Assembly: GCA_028709985.1 (NCBI GenBank)
Contig: JAQUTB010000126.1
Span: 1-5,776, forward strand
Reading direction: 5' to 3'
Length of the DNA: 5,776 nt
Source: Dethiosulfovibrio sp.
Lineage (GTDB): Bacteria > Synergistota > Synergistia > Synergistales > Dethiosulfovibrionaceae
Position numbers and translations under genes: made by a program. Below the pieces are notes generated by a model that was given only the letters and a program-made list of their open reading frames with translations, searched no databases and was not told where the DNA came from. Below, piece after piece: positions 4,609 to 5,776 of this stretch. Every line of letters starts with the position of its first letter. Positions within the stretch are counted from its first letter, which is position 1.

Positions 4609-5776
4609 CTACTCCGGCAGCTTTATCCCGTAGAGCAACACGAACAGCACCGGCACGAAGACCAACGTGAGGATCGTCGCAAAGGTGAGACCGCACATTA
4701 TGGTCACAGCCATGGAGCCGAAGAGGACGTCCGATACCAGAGGTATCATTCCAAGCACCGTCGTGCCTGCCGCCATGGCCACGGGCCGAAGCCTGCTGAT
4801 ACCGGAGTCGACTACCGCGTCGTAGGGGGCCATTCCCGCCTCCTGGTTGAGGTTCACCTGGTCTATGAGAACTATGGCGTTTTTGATGAGCATCCCCATG
4901 AGGCTCAGCACCCCAAGGAGCGCCATGAAGCTGAAGGATTTGTCGAAGACCAAGAGCCCGACTGTTACTCCCACTATGTTCATGGGGAGACAGATGACTA
5001 TCATGGCGGTCTGTTTCATGGAGTTAAAGAGCATGACTATGATGGAGAGCATTACCACCAGGCTCAGGGGTAGCATCTTTTTTATGCCGTCCTGGGCGTC
5101 TTTGCTGCTTTCGTACTCTCCGCCCCATTCCATTGTATAGCCATGTGGGACGGGGATCGCCTCCACTTTAGATCTTACCCTGTCGAAGTAGGCGGTGCTG
5201 TTTGCGCCTATGACCGGGTCCGCCATGACCGTTAGAGTTCGCTCCCTGTTCCGTCTGCGGATTATGGGGTTTTCGAACTCGGTTGAAACACCCGAGACCA
5301 AGGAGGTTAGAGGAACCATCTTGCCCGTCAGAGGGCTCCATACCTGGACGGTCCTCAAGTTGTCAACTCCGTCCCTTTCCCGGTCCGGGAGACGGGAGTA
5401 TATGTTTAGGAGCCTGTTTCCCTCCCTATATATCCCTACGGGCCTACCCTGGTAGCTGACCATCAGGGCCTGGTTTATCTGAGCCCTGGATAGGCCGAAG
5501 TTTCTCATCTGGTTCTCTATGACGATAGGCCGGATGACCTTTTCCATCTGCCTCCAGTCGGTCCTTATGAAGCCCGACTTGGGGTCTGAGGCCAGGACTG
5601 CCATCGCTTGGTCTCCAAGGGAGCGAAGCACCGCTGGGTTTTGGCCCTGGAAGCGAACCTGGACCTTGGCCTCGCCTCCTCCGCCTTTGCTGAATCGTAG
5701 AGCCTGAGCAGAGGCCCCTGGGAGGTTTTCCCTCACGAATTCCTCCGCACCTCTCATGGCCTCTAAAAGGGTGCTG
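4609..5776 (-). CDS. RND (HAE1/AcrB-like) efflux permease, C-terminal part
   Basis: This is the inner-membrane pump of a proton-driven tripartite efflux system (resistance-nodulation-division superfamily). The frame runs open through the right edge; the ATG at 5755-5757 is internal, preceded by in-frame codons S-T-L-L-E-A. About 388 residues of a protein that normally has about 1,000-1,050 are visible. Numbered from that Met, residues 1-220 are the second periplasmic porter/docking region, including the SPLTGKMVPLTSLV strand (141-154) and IIRRRNRERTLTVMAD (165-180). Then come five membrane segments corresponding to TM8-TM12 at roughly 228-246, 250-270, 276-298, 325-342 and 348-377. MGMLIKNAIVLID (287-299) carries the Lys equivalent to AcrB Lys940 of the proton relay, and RLRPVAMAAGTTVLGMIPL (322-340) is the family TM11 motif. 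The TM4 Asp pair lies outside the window. The chain ends shortly after TM12 (KLPE), as normal. No adaptor or outer-membrane channel is visible; substrate unknown. Confidence 0.93.
   Translation of the reverse strand, partial: STLLEAMRGAEEFVRENLPGASAQALRFSKGGGGEAKVQVRFQGQNPAVLRSLGDQAMAVLASDPKSGFIRTDWRQMEKVIRPIVIENQMRNFGLSRAQINQALMVSYQGRPVGIYREGNRLLNIYSRLPDRERDGVDNLRTVQVWSPLTGKMVPLTSLVSGVSTEFENPIIRRRNRERTLTVMADPVIGANSTAYFDRVRSKVEAIPVPHGYTMEWGGEYESSKDAQDGIKKMLPLSLVVMLSIIVMLFNSMKQTAMIVICLPMNIVGVTVGLLVFDKSFSFMALLGVLSLMGMLIKNAIVLIDQVNLNQEAGMAPYDAVVDSGISRLRPVAMAAGTTVLGMIPLVSDVLFGSMAVTIMCGLTFATILTLVFVPVLFVLLYGIKLPE

Noticed and set aside
4489..5073. 194-codon + strand frame rich in His, Glu and Asp
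   Set aside because: It is antisense to the RND permease, passes through the terminator hairpin, and its composition is the mirror of membrane-segment codons.

Overview
The window reads as a chromosomal piece from a diderm (Gram-negative-type) bacterium of middling GC. It carries an RND efflux permease and nucleotide-sugar genes for surface polysaccharide. ATA and AGG codons are common, and one gene has a strongly supported TTG start. The overall flavour resembles Synergistota, but that is a weak guess; only a diderm envelope is well supported.

Left part, + strand (1-1728): an AAA/ABC-type ATPase of the AAA_21/OLD-like kind enters from the left edge and ends at 1167. Its stop overlaps the ATG of a small second gene (1160-1536), an arrangement typical of a translationally coupled two-gene module. 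The second gene is broken: its N-terminal part is in one frame up to about 1303, and its C-terminal part continues directly in another. This looks like an internal deletion that also shifted the frame. Behind it, 1600-1728 holds a protein-like C-terminal scrap with no usable start. The two-gene module is the best candidate for a poorly described system, possibly anti-phage defence, but its second component is damaged here.

Convergence point (1740-1769): a perfect 13-bp hairpin sits between the + strand scrap and a second C-terminal scrap on the - strand (1772-1870), which follows wecB. Both transcription units therefore end in gene remnants against a shared terminator-like hairpin. This suggests repeated deletion at the boundary between accessory DNA and the polysaccharide operon.

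Middle part, - strand (4440 down to 1866): a compact three-gene operon. A clear promoter (TTGACC, 17 bp, TATTTT) at 4524-4552 leads to a winged-helix regulator with a degenerate nucleotidyltransferase-like domain, then an SDR-type nucleotide-sugar 4-epimerase, then a WecB-type UDP-GlcNAc 2-epimerase. Spacing is 2 bases between the first two genes and a 4-base ATGA overlap between the last two. Together the two epimerases would supply UDP-ManNAc and a C4-epimerised sugar for surface glycan, with the first gene as the likely local regulator.

Right part, - strand (5776 down to 4609): the C-terminal part of an RND (HAE1/AcrB-like) efflux permease whose N-terminal part lies beyond the window. A strong hairpin terminator at 4557-4598 follows its stop codon and directly abuts the promoter of the sugar operon.
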